From Candidatus Sulfopaludibacter sp. SbA3 (GTDB lineage: Bacteria > Acidobacteriota > Vicinamibacteria > Vicinamibacterales > UBA2999): a stretch of DNA of 47,807 nt. The translations under genes and the position numbers were made by a program. The stretch is from the NCBI GenBank assembly GCA_945876205.1, contig CAMCNL010000002.1, positions 1-47,807 on the forward strand. Reading direction: 5' to 3'. Of this stretch, positions 33,247 to 41,399 are shown piece after piece (within the stretch, counting starts at the first letter, position 1; every line of letters starts with the position of its first letter). The notes below the pieces were generated by a model, which saw nothing but the letters and a program-made list of their open reading frames with translations, had not been told where the DNA came from and ran no database searches.

Positions 33247-34638
33247 TTATGTTTTTGCGGTCGTGCCCTTCTTGCGCTCGACCCAGCCCTCGACGTTGCT
33301 CTGGCGGCCGCGGGCGATGCCCAGCGAGCCGGCGGGCACGTCTTCGGTGATGGAGGAGCCTGCCGCGACGTAGGCGCCCTTGCCGACGCGAACCGGAGCA
33401 ATGAGCTGCGTGTCGCTGCCGATGAAGGCCCCGTCTTCGATGACCGTTGCCGACTTCTTCGTCCCGTCGTAATTGCAGGTGATGGTTCCGGCCCCGACAT
33501 TCACTTTGGCGCCGACGGTAGCATCGCCCAGATACGACAGATGGTTCACCTTTGAACCCGGGCCAAGCGTCGTTTTCTTCAACTCCACGAAATTACCGAT
33601 CTTTGCCCCTTCGCCTACTGCTGTGTCGGGTCGCAGATGAGCGAACGGGCCGATGGACACCCCATCTGCAACGCGCGCACCAACGATGAGGCAGAAGTTG
33701 TTGATCGTGACCCGATCGGCAATTTCCGAATCCCGGATGCGGACATACGCCTGGATCTCGCAGGCTCCCCCGATCCGGGTCTGTCCCTCGATTACTACAC
33801 CGGGGTGTATCACCGTATCAGCCCCAATCTCGACGTCGGGGTCGATGTAGGTCGTGGCCGGATCGACGATGGTAACGCCCGCTGCCATCAACTCTTCGTT
33901 CTTCTTCTGCATCACGAGGGTGCTCATTTCCGCCAGCTCTGAGCGGCTGTTGATACCGCGGATTTCCTGGGGGTTGTCTACGACCAGCGTTTCGACCGGC
34001 AGCTTCCGGCGCCGGTAGATGCCGACGAGATCGGTCAGGTAGTACTCGCCTTGCGCGTTGTGGGACGCGATGGAGCGAAGCGCGTCGAACAAGGGCTCGA
34101 GATCGAACGCGTAGATGCCGCTGTTGATTTCGTGGAGTTTCCGCTCGGTCGGGGATGCGTCCCGCTCCTCGACGATGCGCGCGATGTGCCCATTTTTCCG
34201 AACGACGCGTCCGTAGCCGTAGGGGCGGTCCAACACCGCGGTCACGACGGTAGCCGCGGCCCCGGCGGTGCGGTGAGCGTCGACCAGCCGCCGGAGCGTG
34301 TCGGCGCTGAGAAGGGGCACGTCGCCTGACAGCAGCACCACCGTGCCCGTTCGACCCGCGAGGACGGGTTCGGCCTGCTGGAGCGCGTGCGCAGTGCCGC
34401 GCTGGGGCTCCTGGATAGCAAACTGGAGATGCGGATGGCTCGGCGCGAGGCGATCTCGGACGACAGCCGCCTGGTGACCCACGATCAGGGTGGTGGTGGC
34501 GGGGTCGAGGGCCGCTGACGTTCGCAGCACGCGTTCCACCATCGCCCGGCCGGCAATCGGGTGCAGGATCTTGGGCAGCGTGGACTTCATGCGCGTGCCT
34601 TGGCCGGCCGCGAGGACGACGACGTGGAGGTCAGTCAA
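33247..34638 (-). CDS. glmU: Bifunctional UDP-N-acetylglucosamine pyrophosphorylase / glucosamine-1-phosphate N-acetyltransferase GlmU
   Basis: Makes UDP-GlcNAc for peptidoglycan and lipopolysaccharide. The 463 residues contain the uridylyltransferase motif LAAGQGTRMKSTLPK (9-23), then a left-handed beta-helix (about 255-450) with hexapeptide repeats and the acetyltransferase stretch KVNVGAGTITCNYDGTKK. The start is TTG; no ATG/GTG fits and MTDLHVVVLAAG is the normal N-terminus. It begins 80 bases after rsmI, in an AT-rich gap with a small TACCC/GGGTA hairpin at about 34648-34660. Confidence 0.97.
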   Translation of the reverse strand: MTDLHVVVLAAGQGTRMKSTLPKILHPIAGRAMVERVLRTSAALDPATTTLIVGHQAAVVRDRLAPSHPHLQFAIQEPQRGTAHALQQAEPVLAGRTGTVVLLSGDVPLLSADTLRRLVDAHRTAGAAATVVTAVLDRPYGYGRVVRKNGHIARIVEERDASPTERKLHEINSGIYAFDLEPLFDALRSIASHNAQGEYYLTDLVGIYRRRKLPVETLVVDNPQEIRGINSRSELAEMSTLVMQKKNEELMAAGVTIVDPATTYIDPDVEIGADTVIHPGVVIEGQTRIGGACEIQAYVRIRDSEIADRVTINNFCLIVGARVADGVSIGPFAHLRPDTAVGEGAKIGNFVELKKTTLGPGSKVNHLSYLGDATVGAKVNVGAGTITCNYDGTKKSATVIEDGAFIGSDTQLIAPVRVGKGAYVAAGSSITEDVPAGSLGIARGRQSNVEGWVERKKGTTAKT

Positions 34639-34718
34639 TCAGCTTCTACCCTGAGGGTACTTCGAAATCATTTCCGCACCATTAAGAGCTTAATTGCGAC
34701 TGGATTCGATTTGATTGG

Positions 34719-35564
34719 TCATACACCAGATTTTTTCGAGTGTTCGATGAGAGCGTAGACCTCTCTGGCAGACCGCCCGTATTTTTTAGCCACGCTGGAT
34801 ACGGCTTGCCGGCGTGATCCCGACCCATGTTCTGTTAAATGCCAGAATTCAGCAATCAGCGCCTCGTCCGGCGCATCGTTCTTCGCCGGTTCAGCGCCAG
34901 GAGCGGGACCAACAATGACGGTGAACTCCCCTCGCGGCTCAGGCAATTGACCAATAACACCAGCAATATCGCCTCTTATGAATTCCTGATGCCGCTTCGT
35001 AAGCTCGCGCCCCACCATTATTGGGCGATTAACAAAATACTGTTCTGCTGCAAGTAGTGTCTGTCTGATTCGGTGAGGCGCCTCGAAAAATGTGAAGGTA
35101 TTTCTGACGCCAGCGGCCTCGGCAAGCCACGTTAATCGGTCTTTTGCCCGAGATGGCGGGAACCCGAGTATCGTCATCGGTTCCAGCGAGAATCCGGAAG
35201 CAATTCCAGCCACCAACGGGGCACTCGCTCCAGGGATCGGATCGATCGGAATCCCCTGCGCCACGGCCGCCGCCACCAGTTCGACGCCAGGGTCAGAGAC
35301 CCCAGGCGTACCGGCGTCGGTCACGAGCGCCACGTTCTGGCCGCGTTCGAGCCGAGCGAGGATCTGCGGTAGCCGGGAACGGGTGTTGTGTTCGTGGAAG
35401 CTCAGCGTTGGCGTGGAGATAGCGTGGTGCGACAGCAGCTTCGCCGTCCGGCGGGTGTCTTCCGCGGCAATCACATCGGCCTCGCGCAGCACCCGCAAGG
35501 CGCGCAAGGTGATGTCCTCGAGGTTGCCAATCGGCGTGGCGACGACGAACAGCGTGCCGGGCAT
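34719..35564 (-). CDS. rsmI: 16S rRNA (cytidine-1402-2'-O)-methyltransferase RsmI
   Basis: Adds the 2'-O-methyl group to C1402 in the ribosomal P site, using S-adenosylmethionine. The 281 residues fit: FVVATPIGNLEDIT at 6-19, AAEDTRRT, and the family signature DAGTPGVSDPG at 83-93. A C-terminal helical tail (about 235-281) contains GSRRQAVSSVAKKYG. The 3' third of the gene is visibly richer in A and T, with codons such as AAA, TCT and GGT, than its neighbours. It is divergent from the DUF885 gene across a 77-base gap. Confidence 0.95.
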   Translation of the reverse strand: MPGTLFVVATPIGNLEDITLRALRVLREADVIAAEDTRRTAKLLSHHAISTPTLSFHEHNTRSRLPQILARLERGQNVALVTDAGTPGVSDPGVELVAAAVAQGIPIDPIPGASAPLVAGIASGFSLEPMTILGFPPSRAKDRLTWLAEAAGVRNTFTFFEAPHRIRQTLLAAEQYFVNRPIMVGRELTKRHQEFIRGDIAGVIGQLPEPRGEFTVIVGPAPGAEPAKNDAPDEALIAEFWHLTEHGSGSRRQAVSSVAKKYGRSAREVYALIEHSKKSGV

Positions 35565-35641
35565 CGGACCGGAAGTTTAATGTACCATTGACGGATGCGC
35601 GCTCCCCGACCGGTCTCACAGAGCGCCAGTTATGACGACGC

Positions 35642-37303
35642 ATGTATCCATCGGAGCCATTTCCGCACTTCGTCGACGACTACCTCACCTATCTTCACGA
35701 GGTGTTCCCGAGCCAGGCAAGCCTGGACGGCGTCCACCTGCATGACGATCTTCTCGAAGACCTAAGCCGGCCCGCCGTCGACGCGCATATCCGGGCGCTG
35801 TCCGGCTTCAGCCGGCGGCTGCGGCAGATCGACGCGACTCACCTGCCTCCGACCGAGCGTATCGAGCACCCGATCGTCGGCGCCAACATCGAAGCGCGGA
35901 TGTTCGACTTCGAAACCGTGCGCAGTTGGGAGCGCAACCCGCAGATCTACGCCGACGTAATCGGCACGAGCCTCGCCAGCCAGGCGCTCTTTGCCTATGC
36001 GCCCGAAGCCGAACGCGCCCGTCGCGTCGTGTCGAAGCTGCGCCAGGTTCCGCGCCTCGTGCAGGCCGCTCGCGACAACATCAAGGAGTGCCCCGGGATC
36101 TTCGTGAAGATCGGTCTCGAGACATGGCGCGGCACGCTGAAGTTCATCGAAACAGACCTGCCCCGCGCCTTCTCCGGCCTCGACGATCTGCACATCCTGG
36201 GCGACCTTGCCGACACGTCGACGGAGGCCGCGGCCGCGATCACGAGCTACGTCGACTATCTCGAGACCGACCTCGCGCCGCGCGCGAAGGCGTCGTTCCG
36301 CCTGGGTCGCGATAACTTCGAGCAGAAGCTGCGGCACGAGGAAGGGATCACGCTGAGCGCAGATCGGCTGCTCGCGATCGCACTCCGCGAGCTCGGCGAA
36401 GTCCAGGAGGAGTTCCGCTCCATCGCCGGCCGTCTCAATGGCGGCGATCCGATGGCCACCTGGCGCAAGGCGAAGGAAGAACACCCGCAGCCGGGAAAGC
36501 TCGTCGCGACTGCGCAGGGTCAGCTTCAGGAGCTCCTGGAATTTCTGCAGCGCCAGTCGATCGTCACGCTCCCGCAGTCGGAGCCGGTCGTCGTCGCCCC
36601 ATCACCTGAGTTCTACCGCTGGGCGTTCGCGAGCATGTGGACGCCGGGTCCGTTCGAGACCAAGCCGAGCCGCGCGTATTACTACCTGACCGACGTCGAC
36701 CGCACGTGGTCTCCGGAGCGCCAGGAAGAGCACATGCGGGATTTCAATTTCCCGACGTTGTGGAACATCTCTATTCACGAGGTCTACCCGGGCCACTTCC
36801 TGCACTACCAGCATCTGCGGCAGGTTGAATCGAAGGTCCGCAAGTCGACGTTTTTCGCCCCGTCATCCTTTGTCGAAGGATGGGCGCACTATTGCGAGCA
36901 GATGATGGTCGAAGCGGGGTTCCGCCGCGGCGACGCCACGCTCAAACTCGGTCAGCTCGCGGAAGCGCTGGTGCGGCTCGCGCGCTTTGTCGTCGCCATC
37001 CGGCTGCACTGCGAGGACCTGTCGGTGGAGCAGGGCATGCGCTTCTTCCGCGACGAAGCCTTCCTCGAAGAAGCGACCGCGAGGCGCGAGGCCGAGCGCG
37101 GCACCTTCGACGCGACCTATCTGGTCTACTCGGTGGGGAAGTTGGCGATGCTCAAGCTGCGGCGCGACTACAAGGAGCAGCAGGGGAGCAAGTACTCGCT
37201 CCGCTCGTTCCATGATGCCGTGCTCGCGCAGGGAAGCGCACCATTCTGGGCGCATCGGCGTCTGCTGCTCGACGATGCATCGGACGCGGCGGTGCTGGAG
37301 TAA
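35642..37303 (+). CDS. DUF885-family protein, putative zinc metallopeptidase
   Basis: 553 residues, largely helical, with the hallmarks of the DUF885 family: HEVYPGHFLHYQH near 378 (HExxPGH type) followed by EGWAHYCEQMM near 412. The pattern of two His and a downstream Glu fits a gluzincin-like zinc site, so a peptidase is likely, but no substrate can be named. No signal peptide is seen in the first residues (MYPSEPFPHFVDDYLTYLHE), so a cytoplasmic location is expected; many family members are exported. An ATG 12 bases upstream is out of frame. fmdB follows 7 bases after the stop. Confidence 0.88.
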   Translation: MYPSEPFPHFVDDYLTYLHEVFPSQASLDGVHLHDDLLEDLSRPAVDAHIRALSGFSRRLRQIDATHLPPTERIEHPIVGANIEARMFDFETVRSWERNPQIYADVIGTSLASQALFAYAPEAERARRVVSKLRQVPRLVQAARDNIKECPGIFVKIGLETWRGTLKFIETDLPRAFSGLDDLHILGDLADTSTEAAAAITSYVDYLETDLAPRAKASFRLGRDNFEQKLRHEEGITLSADRLLAIALRELGEVQEEFRSIAGRLNGGDPMATWRKAKEEHPQPGKLVATAQGQLQELLEFLQRQSIVTLPQSEPVVVAPSPEFYRWAFASMWTPGPFETKPSRAYYYLTDVDRTWSPERQEEHMRDFNFPTLWNISIHEVYPGHFLHYQHLRQVESKVRKSTFFAPSSFVEGWAHYCEQMMVEAGFRRGDATLKLGQLAEALVRLARFVVAIRLHCEDLSVEQGMRFFRDEAFLEEATARREAERGTFDATYLVYSVGKLAMLKLRRDYKEQQGSKYSLRSFHDAVLAQGSAPFWAHRRLLLDDASDAAVLE

Positions 37304-37309
37304 TTACGC

Positions 37310-37699
37310 ATGCCCTTGTACGAATACGAATGCGACGCGTGCGGTGAACGTTTCGAGGTGATTCAGAAATCGTTCTCGTCGCCGCCGCCCGAAGAGTGCG
37401 AGAAGTGCGGCAAAGGGCCGGTGCACCGGCTGCAGTCGTCGCCGGCGATCCAGTTCAAGGGATCCGGCTTCTACATCACCGACTACGCGAAGAAGAGCGC
37501 GCCGGAAGGCGGATCCGGAGGATCGAAGGGGAAGTCGGACGGAGGCAAGAGCGACAGCACGAGCGAGAGCAAGGCTGACGCGAAGAGCGAGACGAAGACC
37601 GACAGCGCCACACCCAAGGACAGCAGCGCCAAGAGCGACGCGCCTGCGGCGTCGACCAGCACGCCGTCGACGACGACCACCAGTACGAAGAAGGACTAG
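37310..37699 (+). CDS. FmdB-family zinc-ribbon protein with low-complexity tail
   Basis: 129 residues starting MPLYEYECDACGERFEVIQ, the FmdB/CxxC_CxxC_SSSS family signature, with zinc ligands Cys8, Cys11, Cys30 and Cys33. The ribbon is complete by about residue 60 (GSGFYITDYAKKS). The rest (about 62-129) is a Ser/Lys/Asp/Thr-rich, likely disordered tail. Function in the family is not established; regulatory roles have been proposed. It follows the DUF885 gene by 7 bases, probably the same transcript. Its stop overlaps the convergent galU stop within one CTAG. Confidence 0.9.
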   Translation: MPLYEYECDACGERFEVIQKSFSSPPPEECEKCGKGPVHRLQSSPAIQFKGSGFYITDYAKKSAPEGGSGGSKGKSDGGKSDSTSESKADAKSETKTDSATPKDSSAKSDAPAASTSTPSTTTTSTKKD

Positions 37700-38601
37700 T
37701 GTCCGACGCCGACCTTGAGGTCGAGCGATTCCAGGTAGCGCCGGAACGGCTCTCCGAGATCCGGACGGCGGAGCGCGAAGTACACCACCGCCTTCAGGAA
37801 CCCAAGCTTGTTGCCGGTGTCATGCCGGACACCCTCGATCTCATACGCGTACAGCGGGCGATCGCGCAGCAGCCGGCGCAGGCCGTCGGTGAGCTGAATC
37901 TCGCCGCGGCCATCTTTGGCCGTGGCTTCGAGCGCGCCGAAGATATCGGGCGTCAGGATGTAGCGGCCGATGATCGCGAGATTCGAGGGCGCATCCTCCC
38001 GGCGCGGCTTTTCGACGAGATCGGTGATCCGATAGACGCCGCGTCCGAGCGACTCCGAAGCATCAATCGCGACCACGCCGTAGCTCGAGACGTCTTCCTC
38101 CGGGACGCGTTCAACGGCCAGCACCGGGCCCTGCACGCGCTCGTAGACGTCGATCATCTGTTTCAGCGCCGGCGGATCCGCATCGATGACGTCGTCGCCG
38201 AGGATGACCGCGAACGGTTCGTTGCCGATCAGGTTTTTGGTGACGAGGACGGCGTGGCCGAGGCCAAGCGGTTCACCTTGCCGCACATATGAAACGTTGA
38301 TGAGCTGGGTAATCTTGCGGATCGCTTCGAGCTGCACGGTCTGGCCACGTTGCTCCAGGTAGCTCTCGAGCTCCACCGCGACGTCGAAGTGGTCTTCGAT
38401 CGCGTTCTTTCCGCGTCCGGTGACGATGACGATGTTATCGACGCCTGATTGAACGGCCTCTTCGACGCCGTACTGGATGATGGGTTTGTCGACCAGCACC
38501 AGCATTTCCTTGGGCTGGGCCTTGGTGGCGGGAAGGAAGCGCGTGCCGAGCCCCGCCGCCGGAAATACAGCCTTGCGGATCGGACCGTTCATGACTGCCA
38601 T
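37696..38601 (-). CDS. galU: UTP--glucose-1-phosphate uridylyltransferase GalU
   Basis: Makes UDP-glucose for envelope polysaccharides. The 301 residues have the nucleotide-binding motif AAGLGTRFLPATK (15-27), PKEMLVLVDKPIIQYGVEEA, and the active-site region RGEIQLTDGLR. Start could be this ATG or the ATG three codons in (38592); neither has a strong ribosome-binding site. Only 35 bases separate it from the divergent serS, so the two promoters must overlap. Confidence 0.97.
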   Translation of the reverse strand: MAVMNGPIRKAVFPAAGLGTRFLPATKAQPKEMLVLVDKPIIQYGVEEAVQSGVDNIVIVTGRGKNAIEDHFDVAVELESYLEQRGQTVQLEAIRKITQLINVSYVRQGEPLGLGHAVLVTKNLIGNEPFAVILGDDVIDADPPALKQMIDVYERVQGPVLAVERVPEEDVSSYGVVAIDASESLGRGVYRITDLVEKPRREDAPSNLAIIGRYILTPDIFGALEATAKDGRGEIQLTDGLRRLLRDRPLYAYEIEGVRHDTGNKLGFLKAVVYFALRRPDLGEPFRRYLESLDLKVGVGH

Positions 38602-38636
38602 CGTAACTCAGATAAACTCAACGGGACTGACTCCCC

Positions 38637-39923
38637 ATGCTTGATCCAGCTCTTCTTAGAGACCATCTCGATACCGTTCGCGCCGGGCTCCAGAACCGTG
38701 GGCTCGACCTGAGCGCCGAGCTCGATGAGCTCGTGATTCTCGAAAACCGGCGCCGGCGTCTGCTGCCTGAAGTCGAGGGACTGAAGCGCGAGCAGAACAC
38801 GTCGGGCGACGAAGTCGCACGCGCGCGACGCCAGGGGCTCGACACCGCAAAGATCCAGGAAGCGAGCCGCCAGCGCGGCCAAGAGATCAAGGTGAAGAGC
38901 GTCGAGCTCGATTCGCTCGAGCAGCGGCGCAACCGGCTTCTGCTCACGATCCCCAACCTGCCGCACGTCAGCGTGCCGGTGGGGAAGAGCGCCGCCGAAA
39001 ACGTCGAAGTCCGGCGACACGGAACGCCGCGGCCGATGTCGTTTGCGCCGCAGGCGCACTGGGATCTCGGGCCCGCGCTCGGCATCATCGACTTCGAGCG
39101 CGGGACGAAGATCGCCGGCGCGCGGTTTACGGTGCTGCTGCGCGGAGGCGCGAGGCTCGAGCGCGCGCTGATCAATTTCATGCTCGATCTGCACACCAAA
39201 GAGCACGGCTACACCGAGGTCGAGCCGCCGTTCATGGCCAACACGGCATCGCTGACGGGCACCGGCAACCTGCCGAAATTCGCGGCGGATCTCTTCAAGA
39301 TCGCAGGGGACTGGGATCTCTACCTGGTGCCGACGGCCGAAGTGCCGCTCACGAACATGCACCGCGGCGAGATTCTCGACGGCCGCGAACTGCCGATTCG
39401 CTACACCGCGTACACGCCGTGCTTTCGCAGCGAAGCCGGATCGTACGGAGCGGATGTGCGTGGCCTGATTCGCCAGCATCAGTTCGACAAGGTCGAGTTG
39501 ATGGTGTTCACCACGCCGGAGAAGTCGTACGACGAGCTCGAACGATTGACGTCCAACGCCGAGGAAGTGCTCAAGCGGCTCGAGTTGCCGTATCGCACGA
39601 TGGCGCTGTCGACCGGCGACATCGGGTTCGCGTCCGCGAAGACCTACGACATCGAAGTGTGGCTGCCGAGCCAGAACACCTTCCGCGAGATTTCCTCCTG
39701 CAGTAACACGGAGGCGTTCCAGGCACGGCGCGCGAACATCAAGTTCCGCGCGGAGGGTACCGGCAAGCCCGATTTCGCGCACACGCTCAACGGCTCGGGC
39801 CTCGCGGTCGGGCGAACGCTGATCGCCATCATCGAGAACTACCAGCAGGAAGACGGCTCAATCGTCATCCCGGACGCGTTGAGGCCCTACATGGACGGGC
39901 TCGAGAGGATCACGAGACGATAG
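38637..39923 (+). CDS. serS: Seryl-tRNA synthetase
   Basis: Class II aminoacyl-tRNA synthetase that charges tRNA-Ser. The 428 residues begin with [18 protein letters not shown] and the long antiparallel coiled-coil arm (about 30-100) that grips the long variable arm of tRNA-Ser. Motif 2, [20 protein letters not shown], is near 262, and motif 3, [15 protein letters not shown], is near 385. Its stop is only 8 bases before a tRNA-Ser gene. Confidence 0.98.
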   Translation: MLDPALLRDHLDTVRAGLQNRGLDLSAELDELVILENRRRRLLPEVEGLKREQNTSGDEVARARRQGLDTAKIQEASRQRGQEIKVKSVELDSLEQRRNRLLLTIPNLPHVSVPVGKSAAENVEVRRHGTPRPMSFAPQAHWDLGPALGIIDFERGTKIAGARFTVLLRGGARLERALINFMLDLHTKEHGYTEVEPPFMANTASLTGTGNLPKFAADLFKIAGDWDLYLVPTAEVPLTNMHRGEILDGRELPIRYTAYTPCFRSEAGSYGADVRGLIRQHQFDKVELMVFTTPEKSYDELERLTSNAEEVLKRLELPYRTMALSTGDIGFASAKTYDIEVWLPSQNTFREISSCSNTEAFQARRANIKFRAEGTGKPDFAHTLNGSGLAVGRTLIAIIENYQQEDGSIVIPDALRPYMDGLERITRR

Positions 39924-39931
39924 GACTCCAG

Positions 39932-40022
<91 letters not shown>

Positions 40023-40029
40023 ACTGAAA

Positions 40030-40482
40030 TTACAGGTTGAACAGATCGTCGAACGCGTTGCGGGCCGTGTCTGGCCGAGGTGAGGTCGTTTCACGTTCGA
40101 CCGTCGTGCGTGCCGCGTACAACGTGCAGCCGTTCTTGGTGTTCTTGGGGGAGATCCTGGCGCTGATCACCTGCATGCATTCGAAGCGGCTTCCCGGGTC
40201 GAATGACGTGCACTGCCCGCACGAGTGCAGGTCAGTCCCGCACCGCGTGCAGCGGCTCTCGAACCCAACCTCTTCGATGATGACGGCCCCGCACTGTGCG
40301 CAGCGTATGACTTCGCGGTAGCCCGGCATGTTGATGTTCTTCGGGCCGTCCTGGCCCGAAATGCGCCGTGCGCCCGCGGGCGCGCCAGGTTCAGGGGCAG
40401 GCCGCGGCGCCTGCGGCTTGGGCTGCCGGTCGCGGTTGCTGTCCTGGTAGCCGCGTTGTCTGTACTTGCGATCGTCGCTCAT
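40030..40482 (-). CDS. Zinc-ribbon protein of unknown function
   Basis: 150 residues. The first 50 are polar and Pro/Arg/Gln-rich, likely disordered. The core has eight cysteines: Cys61, Cys64, Cys78, Cys81, Cys88, Cys91, Cys102 and Cys119, in RCAQCG, RCTRCG and HSCGQC. They suggest two zinc sites (a zinc ribbon followed by a second Cys4 cluster). The tail ends NAFDDLFNL, a short hydrophobic/acidic motif that could be a protein-binding peptide. It converges on the tRNA-Ser gene and is divergent from the actA operon. No family was recognised with confidence. Confidence 0.82.
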   Translation of the reverse strand: MSDDRKYRQRGYQDSNRDRQPKPQAPRPAPEPGAPAGARRISGQDGPKNINMPGYREVIRCAQCGAVIIEEVGFESRCTRCGTDLHSCGQCTSFDPGSRFECMQVISARISPKNTKNGCTLYAARTTVERETTSPRPDTARNAFDDLFNL

Positions 40483-40647
40483 TGGGCTCAGGCTGAAGTG
40501 ACAGTCAGGATTCTACGCCCTTCGGCAAGCCCCGGCGCCCCAGACGGGCGCGATGCCCCAGTGGGCCAAAAACTTCGACGTGGTGTTACGAGCCATTGTC
40601 GAATAAAATTCCGCGGTTTGGCCGAGGGTTCAAGACCTCTTGGTGGC

Positions 40648-40676
40648 TTGATCCTTTTTTCACAAAATGGTACAAG
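40648..40676 (+). promoter_or_regulatory. Possible promoter of the alternative complex III operon
   Basis: TTGATC (40648-40653, 4 of 6) and TACAAG (40671-40676, 4 of 6) are separated by exactly 17 bases, 65 bases before the actA ATG. Downstream, GTCGCGCGCCC (40684-40694) and GGGCGCGAC (40716-40724) form an imperfect hairpin in the expected leader. The rest of the 40483-40741 gap shows no other feature. Confidence 0.4.
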
Positions 40677-40741
40677 TCGGGAGGTCGCGCGCCCTTAATT
40701 TCGCGTCCGCCACGTGGGCGCGACCGCTCTAACAACTTCCG

Positions 40742-41392
40742 ATGCCGCAGATCTTCAATCGCAGCGCGAACGTACTCTCGAAAGTCAGTATCGTCGGCGG
40801 CCTTCTCCTCGTCGGCGGCTTGCTCGGCCTCGTCATGCTGCTCGGTCGCTCGTCGTACGTGACGCGCGCGAACGAGTTCATCGAGCAGCCGATCCAGTTC
40901 AGCCACCTGCATCACGTAGGCGACGATGGCATTGACTGCCGGTACTGTCATACCTCCGTCGAGACATCGACGTTTGCCGGGATCCCGCCGACCAAGACCT
41001 GCATGAACTGTCACTCGCAGATCTGGGCCAACAGCCCATTCCTCGAGCCAGTCCGTGCGAGCTTTCGCGACGACAAACCCCTGCGCTGGATTCGCGTGCA
41101 CGACCTGCCCGACTTCGTCTACTTCAATCACAGCATTCACGTGAAGAAGGGGATGGGCTGCGAAAGCTGCCACGGCCGCGTCGACCAGATGCCGCTGATA
41201 GAGCAGGCGAACTCGCTCCAGATGGACTGGTGCCTGAACTGCCACCGCAACCCTGAGCAGTTCGTCCGCCCGCGCAGCGAAATTTTCACGATGGGCTATC
41301 GGCCCGCGGTGTCCCAGGCGGTGCTTGGTCCGCAGCTCGTGAAGGAGTACCAAATTCAGCCCAGCACCACCTGCTCGACGTGCCACCGGTGA
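40742..41392 (+). CDS. actA: Alternative complex III subunit A, pentaheme cytochrome c
   Basis: Electron-transfer subunit of alternative complex III, a quinol:electron-acceptor oxidoreductase that replaces cytochrome bc1. The 216 residues have one N-terminal membrane helix (about 14-36, a non-cleaved anchor) and five CXXCH heme sites at 66, 87, 140, 164 and 211 (CRYCH, CMNCH, CESCH, CLNCH, CSTCH). Other His residues (NHSIHVKKGMG) can act as distal ligands. This five-heme count and position at the head of the operon match ActA. It is exported through its N-terminal anchor so that the hemes lie in the periplasm. Confidence 0.95.
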   Translation: MPQIFNRSANVLSKVSIVGGLLLVGGLLGLVMLLGRSSYVTRANEFIEQPIQFSHLHHVGDDGIDCRYCHTSVETSTFAGIPPTKTCMNCHSQIWANSPFLEPVRASFRDDKPLRWIRVHDLPDFVYFNHSIHVKKGMGCESCHGRVDQMPLIEQANSLQMDWCLNCHRNPEQFVRPRSEIFTMGYRPAVSQAVLGPQLVKEYQIQPSTTCSTCHR

Positions 41393-41399
41393 TTCGCCC

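Noticed and set aside
34648-34660. TACCC/GGGTA hairpin before glmU as a terminator
   Set aside because: A 5-bp stem with a 3-base loop and no T-run is too weak to call.
41136-41146. TTCACGTGAAG in actA, parS-like
   Set aside because: The inner part matches but the outer bases do not, and it is 28 kb from parAB in coding sequence.
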